Below, in pieces: positions 25,346 through 34,735 of a stretch of 47,517 bases of DNA. The translations under genes were made by a program, and so were the position numbers. Source of the stretch: Bacteroidales bacterium (lineage in GTDB: Bacteria; Bacteroidota; Bacteroidia; Bacteroidales; Bacteroidaceae); assembly GCA_004555055.1 (NCBI GenBank), contig SFJN01000001.1, positions 1 through 47,517 on the forward strand, in the 5' to 3' direction. The notes below the pieces were generated by a model. That model saw nothing but the letters and a program-made list of their open reading frames with translations, was not told the origin of the DNA and did no database searches. Position 1 is the first letter of the stretch. Each line of letters begins with the position of its first letter.

Positions 25346-28048
25346 TCAGAAGGTGGCACGGAGCATGAAGCGAATACCCCAACGCTGGGTGTCGCCGTAA
25401 ATGCTCGAGGCATCGTTGACATAGGTGAAACGATGGACATACTGAATCCACAGAATCTTGAAGATGTTATGGATGCCAACAAAGGCCTCGACATAGGGTT
25501 TCTTCGGATCCATCACTTGTGTCTGTTGCTGATAGGCTCCGGTAGCGGGATTGAAGCGTGAGGGGAAATAGTAGATGTCAGTACGGTTACGGTTCTTCTC
25601 AAGATAGGGATTGTTACCGTCGGTGACATGGCCCCAAAGGCAGTTCACACCGAAATACTCGCGCCATTTGAGGCGTCGGATGAGGGGAATGCGGTTGAGG
25701 ATTTTGCCGTTGAGGTCCCATTGCGTCATGAGTGAAACGTAGCGGTCGTTGAGAAACTCCATATTCTTGATGAGCATGAACATATTGTCCTCGCGGATGT
25801 AGCTGGTGTTTGCCCAAGGAGCACAGAGGAGGGGGAAGGGAACCTTGTTCCACTGTGCACCGGCCTTCAGACGAGTATCAATCTTTCCCCACGACTTCAC
25901 CCACCAACGCTTGTAGATTTCCACCTCCGTATTGTTGTAGGTGACATCGCTCCAGACGCCCTTGACACCCACCGTATGGGAAATGGCGAAGAGCGGGGCA
26001 TCCTTGTTGACCAGGATTCGGCGCTGTTTGGTGTTCAGGAATTCAGCACCCGGCTGCCATTGGAAGGAGAATGTGAAGTCGGTGGTGGTGAGATAGCGGC
26101 GGTTGAGCTGTGCAAGAGTGGCATCGCCGGCCTCGGGGATGAGGGATGTACCGGGCGCAAGATCGATGACGCCGAAGGGACGTGCAGAATAGGTGCCGTC
26201 GTCGAGCTTCTGCTGCTTTCCATTTACCACCGGCTGGTAGAAGAGTGCGGATGTCGGCTCGTTGCGGTCGTGGCTGAATTTCCACAGGGCACGCAGTCCG
26301 TTCTCCCATTCCTGCTCATAGAAGAGGCGGAAGTTTTCGTTGTACATCATGTGGTCTACCTTCGACCATTTGAGGGCCACGAAGACATTGTCCTTGTCGG
26401 TGGGAAGATGGACGTCGGAGGGCGACATCACATCGTTGGTATACGAGAAGGTGAGATTCCTGACGGGATATTCGCGCGGCAGGTATTTCTTCTTGTTGAA
26501 CGAGTAGGTCACCTCTCCGCTTCCCTTCCATTTCTCGTCCTTGAAGCCATATGCCACATAGCCCTTGAAGAAGAGATGCGGTGAGAGGTTGGCTGTAGAG
26601 AGGAGCGAGGCACGCAGCCTCAGACCGTCGACATCGCTGTGCGTGATGGTGGTGTTCACAGGTCCGTAGTCAATCTTGCTTCCCTTCTTGGGGTCGAGTG
26701 TGGTCTCCACGAAGTTTTCGATAAAGGCCTTTCCCACCCATATGATGGGCTTGAAGCCTTTCATGTTCTGGAGTCTGTCGAGGAAGAGGCTTACGCGCGT
26801 TTCGCTCTGCGTAAGCTCTTCCGAACGGTGTTTCTCCCAAAACATCTCGTCCTTCATCTGCGCATCTGCCATGAACTTCGACTTTCCCTTGATGCGGAAG
26901 GCGATGTCGGGGATGGAATCGAAGGAGAAGTCGGTATAGTCCGTGACACGCCGTGCCTGGAGTTTCAGACCTTTCTTCACAATCTTCATGACGAGAAGCA
27001 TGCGGTCGCTGATGAGCACCTGTTCGCCACTGGGCAACCGGTCGTAAACCTGCTCAATCTTCATGAGGTCAACAAAGTTCACACCCGTATGCACGGGCAC
27101 ACCCATCGAAACGCGTTTGACGCGATAAGTGGAGTCGGCAATGACGTACAGTTCACCGCTGAAGCCGAAGTCCTGGCTGTTATTGGGCGTAAATTGCACC
27201 TCAATGCACTTTGCACCATCTATATAAGTGGTGTCAGCGATGAAGTAACGATAGAAGGCTATACCGTCTTTTGCGGAGAGCGGAGAGATGAACTGGTACT
27301 GGAGGAGACGCACATTGTCCTCATAGAGATTGATTTCCGTAAAGAAGTCGTTGAGCATCTGGGTGATGATTTCACCAGTATTGATGAGTTCGTTGATGCC
27401 TTCTTCGCGCTTTCCGATGATGATGTCCTTTTCCGTATCGTCCGACTTGCGGTAAATCTTGCTGGTAACTGTCTCTTCCACCGTCAGCGGAAGGATGAGT
27501 TTGCCGCTCTCAGGGGAAAGTTCCACATGGTCCTTCAGGAAAGGCATTCGCTTGAACTTGCCTTCCTCGAAGACTTTCGGTGTGACATCGGCAAGGGCAA
27601 AGTTCAGCTTGTTGTATTGTTCTACCTTATAGTAGTCGTGTTGCTTGAGGTCCTGATATTTCTTGGCGGCAATCACCTTCTTCATCAGTTCCACCGCAGG
27701 ATTGTTCTTCCTGCTATATTTGGTCTTTTTCCCCACCACCTTTGCCTCTCCGAAACTGAGGTCAAGGGGCTGGAGCCTGATGTCGAGTTTTTCCCCTGCC
27801 GCAGGCTTTACGGAATAGGTTTCGTATCCCACACACGAAACGGTGAGTTTTCTGCCCGCCCGGTAGGAGATGCTGAAGTTTCCGTCGATATCGGTCTGCA
27901 CACCTTCGCGTGTCCCCTCGTAGAAGACATTGACAAAGGGTGCCGCCTCGCCGGACTTTGCATCGCTGACATGGCCGGTGATGCGCTGTGCTACCATCAT
28001 CATGACGGACATCAGCGAGAATACGATAAAGGCGAATAGTCGTTTCAT
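25346..28048 (-). CDS. DUF5686 / carboxypeptidase-regulatory-like outer membrane protein
   Basis: 900-residue exported protein. A signal peptide (about 1-20, ending in MMVAQ) leads into a carboxypeptidase-D-like beta-sandwich (about 21-95: ITGHVSDAKSGEAAPFVNVF, DGNFSISY), as found at the front of SusC-type and related proteins. The remaining 800 residues match the DUF5686 type and end in alternating aromatic/polar strands finishing in Phe (RFMLRATF), which suggests an outer-membrane beta-barrel. Function unknown. It is transcribed alone, and an inverted repeat lies at its promoter. Confidence 0.85.
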   Translation of the reverse strand: MKRLFAFIVFSLMSVMMMVAQRITGHVSDAKSGEAAPFVNVFYEGTREGVQTDIDGNFSISYRAGRKLTVSCVGYETYSVKPAAGEKLDIRLQPLDLSFGEAKVVGKKTKYSRKNNPAVELMKKVIAAKKYQDLKQHDYYKVEQYNKLNFALADVTPKVFEEGKFKRMPFLKDHVELSPESGKLILPLTVEETVTSKIYRKSDDTEKDIIIGKREEGINELINTGEIITQMLNDFFTEINLYEDNVRLLQYQFISPLSAKDGIAFYRYFIADTTYIDGAKCIEVQFTPNNSQDFGFSGELYVIADSTYRVKRVSMGVPVHTGVNFVDLMKIEQVYDRLPSGEQVLISDRMLLVMKIVKKGLKLQARRVTDYTDFSFDSIPDIAFRIKGKSKFMADAQMKDEMFWEKHRSEELTQSETRVSLFLDRLQNMKGFKPIIWVGKAFIENFVETTLDPKKGSKIDYGPVNTTITHSDVDGLRLRASLLSTANLSPHLFFKGYVAYGFKDEKWKGSGEVTYSFNKKKYLPREYPVRNLTFSYTNDVMSPSDVHLPTDKDNVFVALKWSKVDHMMYNENFRLFYEQEWENGLRALWKFSHDRNEPTSALFYQPVVNGKQQKLDDGTYSARPFGVIDLAPGTSLIPEAGDATLAQLNRRYLTTTDFTFSFQWQPGAEFLNTKQRRILVNKDAPLFAISHTVGVKGVWSDVTYNNTEVEIYKRWWVKSWGKIDTRLKAGAQWNKVPFPLLCAPWANTSYIREDNMFMLIKNMEFLNDRYVSLMTQWDLNGKILNRIPLIRRLKWREYFGVNCLWGHVTDGNNPYLEKNRNRTDIYYFPSRFNPATGAYQQQTQVMDPKKPYVEAFVGIHNIFKILWIQYVHRFTYVNDASSIYGDTQRWGIRFMLRATF

Positions 28049-28108
28049 GAAAAGAAATCAAAAAAATTTGAGAGGTATAATAACACCCACAAATGGGGAA
28101 TTCGGTTA

Positions 28109-28166
28109 CAAAATTACGAAAACGTGGATTATTTACTCAGTTTTCTCTGCCATTTTTTCGTAATTT
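28109..28166 (-). promoter_or_regulatory. Promoter element overlapping a 12-bp inverted repeat
   Basis: On the minus strand TAATTTTG (28109-28116) fits the -7 consensus, 60 bases upstream of the DUF5686 gene. It is embedded in AAATTACGAAAA (28111-28122), whose perfect complement is at 28155-28166. The arrangement could be a paired operator site or a hairpin. Confidence 0.5.
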
Positions 28167-28169
28167 CCT

Positions 28170-28410
28170 GACTTTCAAAAGCCATATGCCAAACCGAGAA
28201 ATAAAATTCATCAGATGACAGGCCGACAGAGCCCTTTTACAACATAGGCATGGGGTGCAGAAGATTGGAATGGGAAGTGTAAAATTTCGTTAAGCAGAGG
28301 GGTGAGACTGACTCGTTAACAGCGGAGAAAGCGGCAGGAAGCGCACGTAGAATGACACGGGGGAAAGCGCCTCAGTTGCTGCCTGCCGCCATAGGGGCGT
28401 AAGCAGAAGG
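28170..28410. other. Gap upstream of DUF5686 gene, no gene seen
   Basis: No coding frame is recognised. An imperfect inverted repeat GCGGCAGG/CCTGCCGC spans 28331-28389. Otherwise nothing is seen between the promoter region and the next terminator. Confidence 0.5.
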
Positions 28411-28458
28411 CAAAAAAGCCGCAGGCATTCCGAACGGTTATCGGAAAAGCCTGCGGCT
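28411..28458 (-). terminator. Intrinsic terminator of the 1231-residue surface protein gene
   Basis: AGCCGCAGGC at 28417-28426 pairs with GCCTGCGGCT at 28449-28458. On the minus strand the stem is followed by six T residues. It lies about 70 bases beyond the stop codon. Confidence 0.85.
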
Positions 28459-28525
28459 GATTCATATCATGGTGCCCTGTCCTGCAACCCCCAAAGGCTG
28501 CGTGGAGGGCATCAGGGATGCGTCA

Positions 28526-31500
28526 TTACTTCACAAGATACTTCTTGCCGTTGATGATGTAGAGACCTGCGGGGAGGTTCTTCACGCCATTCATGCGGAT
28601 ACCGGAAATGGAGTAAACCTTGTTGTCAGCATTGTTGCTGATGATAATCTGGTCGATGCTGAGGATGGTTCCTTCGGCAGGGATGAAGGCATCGCCGGTC
28701 TCGGTGGTGGCAGGGAGCTGGAGGAAGTAACCGGTGTTGGCGGCTACAACGTCGGAAGAGGAGCCCTCGGAGAGGAGGATGCTGCTGTGGTCGGCATTGA
28801 AGAGACCAGCGCCCGTGGGCACAGCGGTACGCTCGAATACAGGAACAAGTCCGTTCACAGGCTCAGCTGCTACGTGAGTGGGCACGAATTCGCTGAGGCT
28901 TTCGGTAGCGGAGTAAACGTATGCAGTGGTAGAGGGAGTGGCAGCAATGGGCTTGAGCACATAAGCCTGACCGGCGGTGAGGGTGCCGGTTTCCTTCTTG
29001 AGCTGAACGTTGTTGGCAGCATCCTGACCGATTACGCTGTAGAATTCCACGTCTTCGTTGAAAGAGGGGTCAGCGTCAACGTCCACAGTGAAGGTCACTA
29101 CCTGAGGAGCGCTCTTGGACTGGAGGTCAATCAGCATACCGTTGTTGAAGATGTTATCCCAAACGGCGTTGATGTCCTGTGCTACGAATTCCCATGCGCT
29201 GTTGTCGCGTCCTTCGGCAGAAGTCCAAGTTACGACACCGCCGTTGGGCTGTGCGTTCACGTAGAGGTAGTTGCCGTTGTAGGCATCTTCCTCTGCAACG
29301 AGGAGGTTGAAGCAACCTTCGGTGTTGGCAAAGCGGATTCCGAATACATAGGGCTCCACGGTCTGTACGACGGCATCGCTGCCCTCGGCGGGAGCAAGGT
29401 AGAGACCGGTGTAGAGGTTCTTGTAGGTGTATCCACCGTCAACCTTCTGTACGTACCAGTAAGCACCTACGCGCTGTTCGCGGTTGGCCTCATCCACGTA
29501 GATGTCGCCGTCCTTCACACGTCCGCCCTTGTCGACGCGAACCTTTGCTGAGGAGTTCTTGGCAATTATGATTTCGCCTTCGCAGCTGGCATTGGAGCTC
29601 TTGCTGCGGATCATATAGTATCCGTCGACGGGCTTGATGAGGGCATCCTGGAATGCGTCGATGGCAGCCTGGAGGGCAGCTACGGCACTCTTGATTTCGT
29701 CAAGACCCATACCGGGAGAGTATGCAGCCTGTGCGGCATCGATGGCTTCCTGGAGTGCATCGATGGCAGCCTGGGGGAAGTAACCGGGAGTGGTGCCTGC
29801 TACGGCGGCATCGTGTGCATTCTGTGCAGTCTGGATCAGGTTGAGAAGGTTCTCGGGGTTGGGGATGGCAGCCTTGAGGGCGTCGATGGCGGCACGGAGT
29901 GCAGCGATGGTCTCTTCGGTAGCCAGTTCGTCGGCAAGTTCTTCATTGGCCTGTTCTACCAGTTCGTCCACCTGGTCGCGTACGGCCTTGTCGGCTACGT
30001 AGTAGGGCGACAGGGGGTCTTCAACGAGTGCCCAGGGCTTTTCACCTTCGTAAGCACGGAGTTCGGAGAGGTTGAAGTACATACCTGCACTTCCGCCATT
30101 GGAGTAGGTGTGGAATACGTCGAAGCGTACATGGCTGTATCCGAGTTTGGTGGTGAACCATCCGGAGAAGCTCTTGCTGCTGCCGTCGGCGGTGTCGCTA
30201 CCGTTGTTGTAGGCGTTGAAGTACCAGTTCACCTCGATGGAGTCGTTCACGAGGGTCCAGTTTTCACCGTCGTTCGAACCGTAAACCTTTACAGAGTAAG
30301 GCATACCCTGATATTGGTTGTTGCGGGTAGCCATCTTCACGGTAACGGCATCTACGTTCTTGAGCAGGTCGAGCTGGAGGTTGTGGAGCGCCCAAACTTC
30401 TTCACCCGTTTCGGGGTCGGTCTCCTTGGGAGAGTCACCGGTGTGCCAAGAGGAGTGCCAGAGGTTCTTCACCTGTCCGTCAACGAGGACACCGAGGTCC
30501 TTTCCTTCTTCAGAGTCGGAAGCGTTGGATGCAATCTGGTCGGCAGAAGTTACGAGACCGTCGACTTCGCTGAAGTCGAGCCACTGCTTCACTTCGTCAG
30601 ACTCGGCATAGTTCACGTTCTTGCCGTCGAGTGCCATTTCCTCGTTGATATTGTCTTCCTTCACCTGCTCAGCCTCTTCGACGAGTTTCTTGAGCTCGGC
30701 GTTGAGTTCGGGCTGGCGGGCGTTTTCGAGGATGAGCTGGAGGTCTTCCTCAGTGACGGTGCGGATGGTCCAGCAGGAAGGGCTGGCACTCTTGGCCCAT
30801 GCCACAGTGTTGGCATAGTCACCGGCAGCGTGGATACCGGACACTTCGCCGTTGCATACCCAGTTGTTGTCGTTGAAGAGGGTCCAGAAGCCGGGATTCT
30901 CGGCGCTGGGCTCCATGGTGTAGAGGTCGATTTCCTTGTCAAGTTCCTCTTCAGAAACGGAGGGCACCTGCTTGTTGTTGGTGTCGATGACGTGGATGTA
31001 GCGTCCGGTGGTCCAGTTCTTGAAGTAGTAGCGGTTCTTGATGGGGGAGTCGATGACCTGCCATACCATGTACTTCAGACCGACCTGCTTGTACCAGTCG
31101 TCACCCTCGAGGTCGCCGTCATAGACGAATGTGGCGTTGGCATTGGTGCCGTTTGCAGAGGAGAAGCACCACTTCAGACCGTTCTTGGTGGCGTTGGCGT
31201 AGGTCTTGTTGTCGCCGTCGATGTTGTTGTAGTTCTCATAGAGCGCACCACCCTTGGGGTCACGCCAGTTGGTGAAGATGTAGTAACCGGCCTGGAAAGG
31301 TACGAAGCTGTCGAGCAGGTCCTGCCATGCCTTTCTGAGGGCGTCGGCAAGTGCTTCGGCATTGCCTTCGTTGACGTCACCGCTGTTGGCAGCATCGTAA
31401 GCTTCGGCGAGTGCTGCAAGAGCCTCTTCGCTATACTGTCCGGGGTTGATACCGGTTTCGTAGTTGTCGGCATCGAAACCTTCGGGGAAGAGTTCGTTGA

Positions 31501-32221
31501 GGACAGAATCAAGATAGCTGAGAGCGTCCTGCTGGCGGGTAGCGTATACAAGCCAAACGTTGGTGTTGTAGTTCGTACCGCGGCTTACGTTTCCGGTAGT
31601 GACACCGGACGCAAGTCCGAGCAGATAGGTATAGGTGCTGTACTTGTCTTCAGCATCGTCGGGAGTGGCCGAAACGATGACCACACCGCCGTCAGCGGCA
31701 CAATAGGTGGCATTCGAGAGGTCGAAGGACTCTCCATTGGCCTTGGCTTCTGCCACGTAGGCGTCTACGCCGTTCAGGGTTTCGGGCTCACCGTCCTCAC
31801 CTTCTACGTCATAGGAGTAGTCCGACTGGAGCACATTGACATCCTTGACGCACACCTTCCATGCACGCTGGCTGGAGGTACCGAAGAAATTCTCATTTCC
31901 GGGTCCGTAGAGGTAATTGCCGTCAACGTCCTTGATGTAGTACACCTTGGAACCGTCTGCAGCGGTCTCGCCAGTAGCCTCGAAAGTGTAGAGGCTGGTC
32001 TGCGTGAGGTGGCTGGTAAAGTTGAATCCCGTCCCGTTGAGGAAGGCATAGCCACCGGAAAGATGAGCCTGTCCGCCCTGGAAAGCGTACTGCACACCGG
32101 TTTCGATGGCGTCGGCACTGACGGCATCGTCCACGGTTTCGTAGTAGCGATCGGCAGAAGCGGTCATACATCCTGCAGCAAACAAAGCGGCTGTTGCAAG
32201 AATTTGTAGACTTTTCTTCAT
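28526..32221 (-). CDS. Large secreted surface protein, F5/8-like domain and T9SS sorting tail
   Basis: 1231 residues. The signal peptide MKKSLQILATAALFAAGCMTASA could be cut after ASA, or be lipidated at Cys18. A discoidin/F5-8 type C-like region lies around 560-735 (VKVYGSNDGENWTLV, FDVFHTYSNGG). FIVAR-like helical repeats lie around 760-880 (ALRAAIDALKAAI, ALQEAIDAAQAAY, ALQAAIDAFQDAL). The last 37 residues (NKVYSISGIRMN, LPAGLYIINGKKYLVK) match a T9SS type A sorting domain. It is therefore probably exported by T9SS and anchored on the surface, with a carbohydrate-binding or adhesion role. No catalytic domain is recognised. It is transcribed alone. Confidence 0.82.
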   Translation of the reverse strand: MKKSLQILATAALFAAGCMTASADRYYETVDDAVSADAIETGVQYAFQGGQAHLSGGYAFLNGTGFNFTSHLTQTSLYTFEATGETAADGSKVYYIKDVDGNYLYGPGNENFFGTSSQRAWKVCVKDVNVLQSDYSYDVEGEDGEPETLNGVDAYVAEAKANGESFDLSNATYCAADGGVVIVSATPDDAEDKYSTYTYLLGLASGVTTGNVSRGTNYNTNVWLVYATRQQDALSYLDSVLNELFPEGFDADNYETGINPGQYSEEALAALAEAYDAANSGDVNEGNAEALADALRKAWQDLLDSFVPFQAGYYIFTNWRDPKGGALYENYNNIDGDNKTYANATKNGLKWCFSSANGTNANATFVYDGDLEGDDWYKQVGLKYMVWQVIDSPIKNRYYFKNWTTGRYIHVIDTNNKQVPSVSEEELDKEIDLYTMEPSAENPGFWTLFNDNNWVCNGEVSGIHAAGDYANTVAWAKSASPSCWTIRTVTEEDLQLILENARQPELNAELKKLVEEAEQVKEDNINEEMALDGKNVNYAESDEVKQWLDFSEVDGLVTSADQIASNASDSEEGKDLGVLVDGQVKNLWHSSWHTGDSPKETDPETGEEVWALHNLQLDLLKNVDAVTVKMATRNNQYQGMPYSVKVYGSNDGENWTLVNDSIEVNWYFNAYNNGSDTADGSSKSFSGWFTTKLGYSHVRFDVFHTYSNGGSAGMYFNLSELRAYEGEKPWALVEDPLSPYYVADKAVRDQVDELVEQANEELADELATEETIAALRAAIDALKAAIPNPENLLNLIQTAQNAHDAAVAGTTPGYFPQAAIDALQEAIDAAQAAYSPGMGLDEIKSAVAALQAAIDAFQDALIKPVDGYYMIRSKSSNASCEGEIIIAKNSSAKVRVDKGGRVKDGDIYVDEANREQRVGAYWYVQKVDGGYTYKNLYTGLYLAPAEGSDAVVQTVEPYVFGIRFANTEGCFNLLVAEEDAYNGNYLYVNAQPNGGVVTWTSAEGRDNSAWEFVAQDINAVWDNIFNNGMLIDLQSKSAPQVVTFTVDVDADPSFNEDVEFYSVIGQDAANNVQLKKETGTLTAGQAYVLKPIAATPSTTAYVYSATESLSEFVPTHVAAEPVNGLVPVFERTAVPTGAGLFNADHSSILLSEGSSSDVVAANTGYFLQLPATTETGDAFIPAEGTILSIDQIIISNNADNKVYSISGIRMNGVKNLPAGLYIINGKKYLVK

Positions 32222-32440
32222 AGATAAAGCATTAAAGATTGAACAATATAGGGTTGTTTAGTGTATATTCAATTATTGTGTATGTATAGTCAAAATGATG
32301 CTGTGTAGCTTAGCAAGTCTTGCAGGATGGTCGTTCTTATTCGCTGAAGTTTGTGTCTCCAACACTATGTCGGCATGCTGTTGAAGGCCCTTGCTGAGGG
32401 GGCTTGGCAGAATGCTTGTTGCACATTCCTTGAATTCAAA
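32222..32440 (-). other. Long leader of the surface protein gene
   Basis: About 220 bases lie between the putative -7 element and the ATG. No hairpin of note or small frame is seen; the sequence is moderately AT-rich. Confidence 0.4.
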
Positions 32441-32450
32441 GGCAAAAATA
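32441..32450 (-). promoter_or_regulatory. Putative -7 element for the surface protein gene
   Basis: On the minus strand the sequence reads TATTTTTGCC, fitting TAnnTTTG. A TTTG lies 22 bases upstream, slightly further than usual. Confidence 0.5.
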
Positions 32451-32594
32451 CATATTTCCCTGCATTTTTTCTCAAAAAACGATGACTTTTCGATAGTTTT
32501 CTTTAAAAAGAAGACAAATTTGAATGTTTTCACACAGTCTATCTGAAAAACACAAGCTTCGCGTCTTAGCAAAAGTCGGAACGCCCTGTTCAAG

Positions 32595-32642
32595 CAAAAA
32601 AACTCGGAACGATTTCAGATTGTCAAACGAAATCGTCCCGAG
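32595..32642 (-). terminator. Intrinsic terminator of the RlpA-like gene
   Basis: CTCGGAACGATTTC (32603-32616) pairs with GAAATCGTCCCGAG (32629-32642) with one mismatch. On the minus strand seven T residues follow, 47 bases past the stop codon. Confidence 0.85.
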
Positions 32643-32688
32643 CCCTTTTCTATGTGTGATGTACTCTAAGGTACCTCTTTCCTTTATT

Positions 32689-33477
32689 CTATTTCTTCTC
32701 CGTTGTTCCGGAAACTTTCTGGGTAGCCTTTGCCATGTTCTGCTGTCCTGCCACACGATAGCGCGGCTGTGCCTTGGCAGTAAAGTTTTCAGGGTTCTTG
32801 GCCGCATTGGTCTTTGCCATCTCCTTGCGGTTGGCCTCGCGCTGCTGCCATTCCGTCATCGTATAGTAGTTTCCGGTGACGGGGTCGAGGAGTTCAAGTT
32901 CGGGAAGCACCAGCTCGTCGGCACTCTTGGCATAGGGCACCGTAGCAGGGACATAGCCGGGGTCGACCATGCAGATTTCCACCGGGCACACGCCGTCGCG
33001 TACCATATCAAGCTTGCGGGCGGCAGCCATCGAAAGGTCTACCACGGCTCCCTTGCGGAAGGGCCCACGGTCGGTTACCTTCACCACGACTTCCTTGCCG
33101 TTGCGTTTGTTCTTTACCAGCAGTGTGGTTCCGAAAGGCAGTGTGCGGTGTGCGCAGGTCAGCGAATCGCGGTGATAGACTTCACCGGAACTTGTACGGC
33201 GACCGTGCCAGCGATTGCCGTAATAAGTGGCATTGCCCTGCTTGATACCGTCGCGGTTGTTGTCGGCAAGAACGTTGATGTCTGCCACAACGAAAACGGC
33301 AAAGAGCACAAGTGCCAGCGATTTCACCTTCGCGCCGATTCTGAACTTCCGGGATGCCGCCATGAGGGGCAACCACATCTTCTGGTTGGATTTATCTGTT
33401 CTAAGCATAACGATATTGGACGCTCGGGATATTGCATTTTTAGGGTTTAAGAATATTCTCTTACCGTTTTCCCTCAT
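32689..33477 (-). CDS. RlpA-like double-psi beta-barrel protein
   Basis: Up to 262 residues. A hydrophobic segment (SLALVLFAVFVVADI) serves as signal peptide or anchor. The RlpA-type double-psi beta-barrel follows (GNATYYGNRWHGRRTSSGE, LTCAHRTLPFGTTLLV, VKVTDRGPF, VDLSMAAARKL), with the Asp and His positions of septal lytic transglycosylases present. RlpA-type proteins act on denuded glycans at the septum in some bacteria, but the activity here is unproven. There is no SPOR domain; the C-terminal 90 residues are low-complexity. ATG choices at 33477, 33408, 33378 and 33363 are in frame. The 33363 start would give the most ordinary signal peptide, so the N-terminus is uncertain. Confidence 0.82.
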   Translation of the reverse strand: MRENGKRIFLNPKNAISRASNIVMLRTDKSNQKMWLPLMAASRKFRIGAKVKSLALVLFAVFVVADINVLADNNRDGIKQGNATYYGNRWHGRRTSSGEVYHRDSLTCAHRTLPFGTTLLVKNKRNGKEVVVKVTDRGPFRKGAVVDLSMAAARKLDMVRDGVCPVEICMVDPGYVPATVPYAKSADELVLPELELLDPVTGNYYTMTEWQQREANRKEMAKTNAAKNPENFTAKAQPRYRVAGQQNMAKATQKVSGTTEKK

Positions 33478-33651
33478 TTCGAAAAATAAAAAAAGGAAAA
33501 CAGGCTCATGTCAAACCATATAACATAGTGTATTTTTCAGTCCATATTAAAGGAAATACGTCTGACCACTAACTGTGGGCGGGAGCGTCCGACCGCATCA
33601 ATTTCCCATCCGTGCAACATATTACATCGGGAAATTCCTGATTTGACGGCT
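33478..33651. other. Leader region of the RlpA-like gene
   Basis: AT-rich, no gene or RNA recognised; probably the untranslated leader from the promoter at 33652-33684. Confidence 0.45.
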
Positions 33652-33684
33652 GCAAAGGTACGCAATTCCAGTGCCCGAAGCAAT
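33652..33684 (-). promoter_or_regulatory. Promoter for the RlpA-like gene
   Basis: On the minus strand ATTG (33681-33684) is followed after 20 bases by TACCTTTGC (33652-33660). Confidence 0.65.
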
Positions 33685-33881
33685 ATTTCATGCAGATTAT
33701 CAGGACTTTAACATTTATTGTCACGTTTTTATATAGTCTGAGATAGCAAAACAACAGAAAATTTGCACACAAACAGCAGTTTTGTGTCTTTGCGGGCTTT
33801 TCGGTGGTTGTCCGGCGCCCGGGAGGTGGGATAAGGTTGCAGATTGTCCGTTTTTTACACATCATGCACAGTGGAATGGCG

Positions 33882-33890
33882 TAACTTTGC
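33882..33890 (+). promoter_or_regulatory. Promoter -7 element for the broken GNAT gene
   Basis: TAACTTTGC lies 46 bases before the ATG at 33937, the same form as at the gpmI, phosphoesterase and TauE promoters. Confidence 0.65.
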
Positions 33891-33936
33891 CCTCGCAAAC
33901 GGAAACATCCTAAACGAAATCCCGAAAAAGACTCAT

Positions 33937-34059
33937 ATGAAAGACTTTACTGTCAGAAACGAACGTCCCGAAGAATATCGCGAGGTGGAGAACCTCGTCC
34001 GCGAATCCTTTTGGAACGTCTACCGCCCTGGGTGCCTTGAGCATTATGATGTCCATTGA
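33937..34059 (+). pseudogene. Truncated GNAT N-acetyltransferase (N-terminal 40 residues)
   Basis: The frame starts MKDFTVRNERPEEYREVENL and continues VRESFWNVYRPGCLEHYDVH before a TGA. This matches the first strand and helix of GNAT acetyltransferases of the YhbS type, whose full length is about 150-170 residues with an acetyl-CoA-binding loop that is absent here. No continuation is seen in any frame downstream. The promoter and start are intact, so the 3' part was lost, perhaps when the 528-bp element (34208-34735) arrived. A stable 40-residue product is unlikely to have enzyme activity. Confidence 0.8.
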
Positions 34060-34207
34060 GGACTGAATCCTGCAACGCCTGCCTTTGCCTTGTTATACAT
34101 GCAAAACCATCCCAAACACGACGCACACGCAAAATGCAGGAAGAGAATGTCTGCCTCCCAGTCTGCTCCGGCATCTTTAATTCCCGTATAAGGCACGCCT
34201 TCGGAAT
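34060..34207. other. Spacer between GNAT fragment and repeat copy B
   Basis: No gene is recognised, and no GNAT sequence is recoverable in any frame. Confidence 0.5.
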
Positions 34208-34735
34208 ATTGCACACTCCTCTTGGTCCTGGCATCAAAAGGCCCTGGTCATGGCGCCTTACAATGGCCGGAAACCTTCAAAAATTTTGACAACGCACCGC
34301 GACCGTTCTGGAGAAGAAATTCTGCCATTTTTAAGCGTTTTGCAAACTCTAACTACCAAATCACAGATTCATATTCATGCAATGTTCGGCACTTCGCCAC
34401 CGTTTTTGCAGCAAAACAAGTCAAAAAAGCGGCAAAACAGACGGGAAATGCGGACTTTTTTTGCAAAAACATCGGACTTCTTGGGCATAAACCTCCGTAC
34501 TTTTGATGCAAAACATCGGAACTTTCCCTCAAAGAAGTCCGATGTTTTCACTTTTCCGGCCGGAAAAAGCCGAAAAAACGCCGAAAAACGGCACCAAATG
34601 CCTACTAAGCTGATATTGCAATATTTCGGACCGAAGGAAGTCGCAGTGACTTCCGACGGCCTTCTCGGGGCATTATCTCGCCCCTCAATGACAGAAACCG
34701 GACCTAAAAAAGCGGGGAGCGGAAAAATTGCACAC
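34208..34735 (-). repeat. 528-bp dispersed element, copy B
   Basis: Reverse complement counterpart of 12425-12952 with the same length and block spacing. The ends are ATTGCACAC (34208-34216 and 34727-34735 on the plus strand). The inner hairpin is AAAACATCGGACTTCTT (34466-34482) with its complement at 34532-34548, loop 49 bases. The low-coordinate end shares GGAGTGTGCAATATTCCG with the opposite, left end of copy A. The high-coordinate end lies inside the loop of the alpha-2-macroglobulin terminator. Frames on the strand running plus here, and minus in copy A, both read YFGP-x-SDGLL-x-LS-x-IAHS, so weak coding potential cannot be dismissed. Confidence 0.85.
34466..34548. repeat. Conserved hairpin core of copy B
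   Basis: A 17-bp perfect stem (34466-34482 with 34532-34548). The stem matches copy A over ACATCGGACTTCTT, while most of the loop differs. The loop also contains a third partial copy, AAACATCGGAACTTT, near 34511-34525. Confidence 0.85.
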
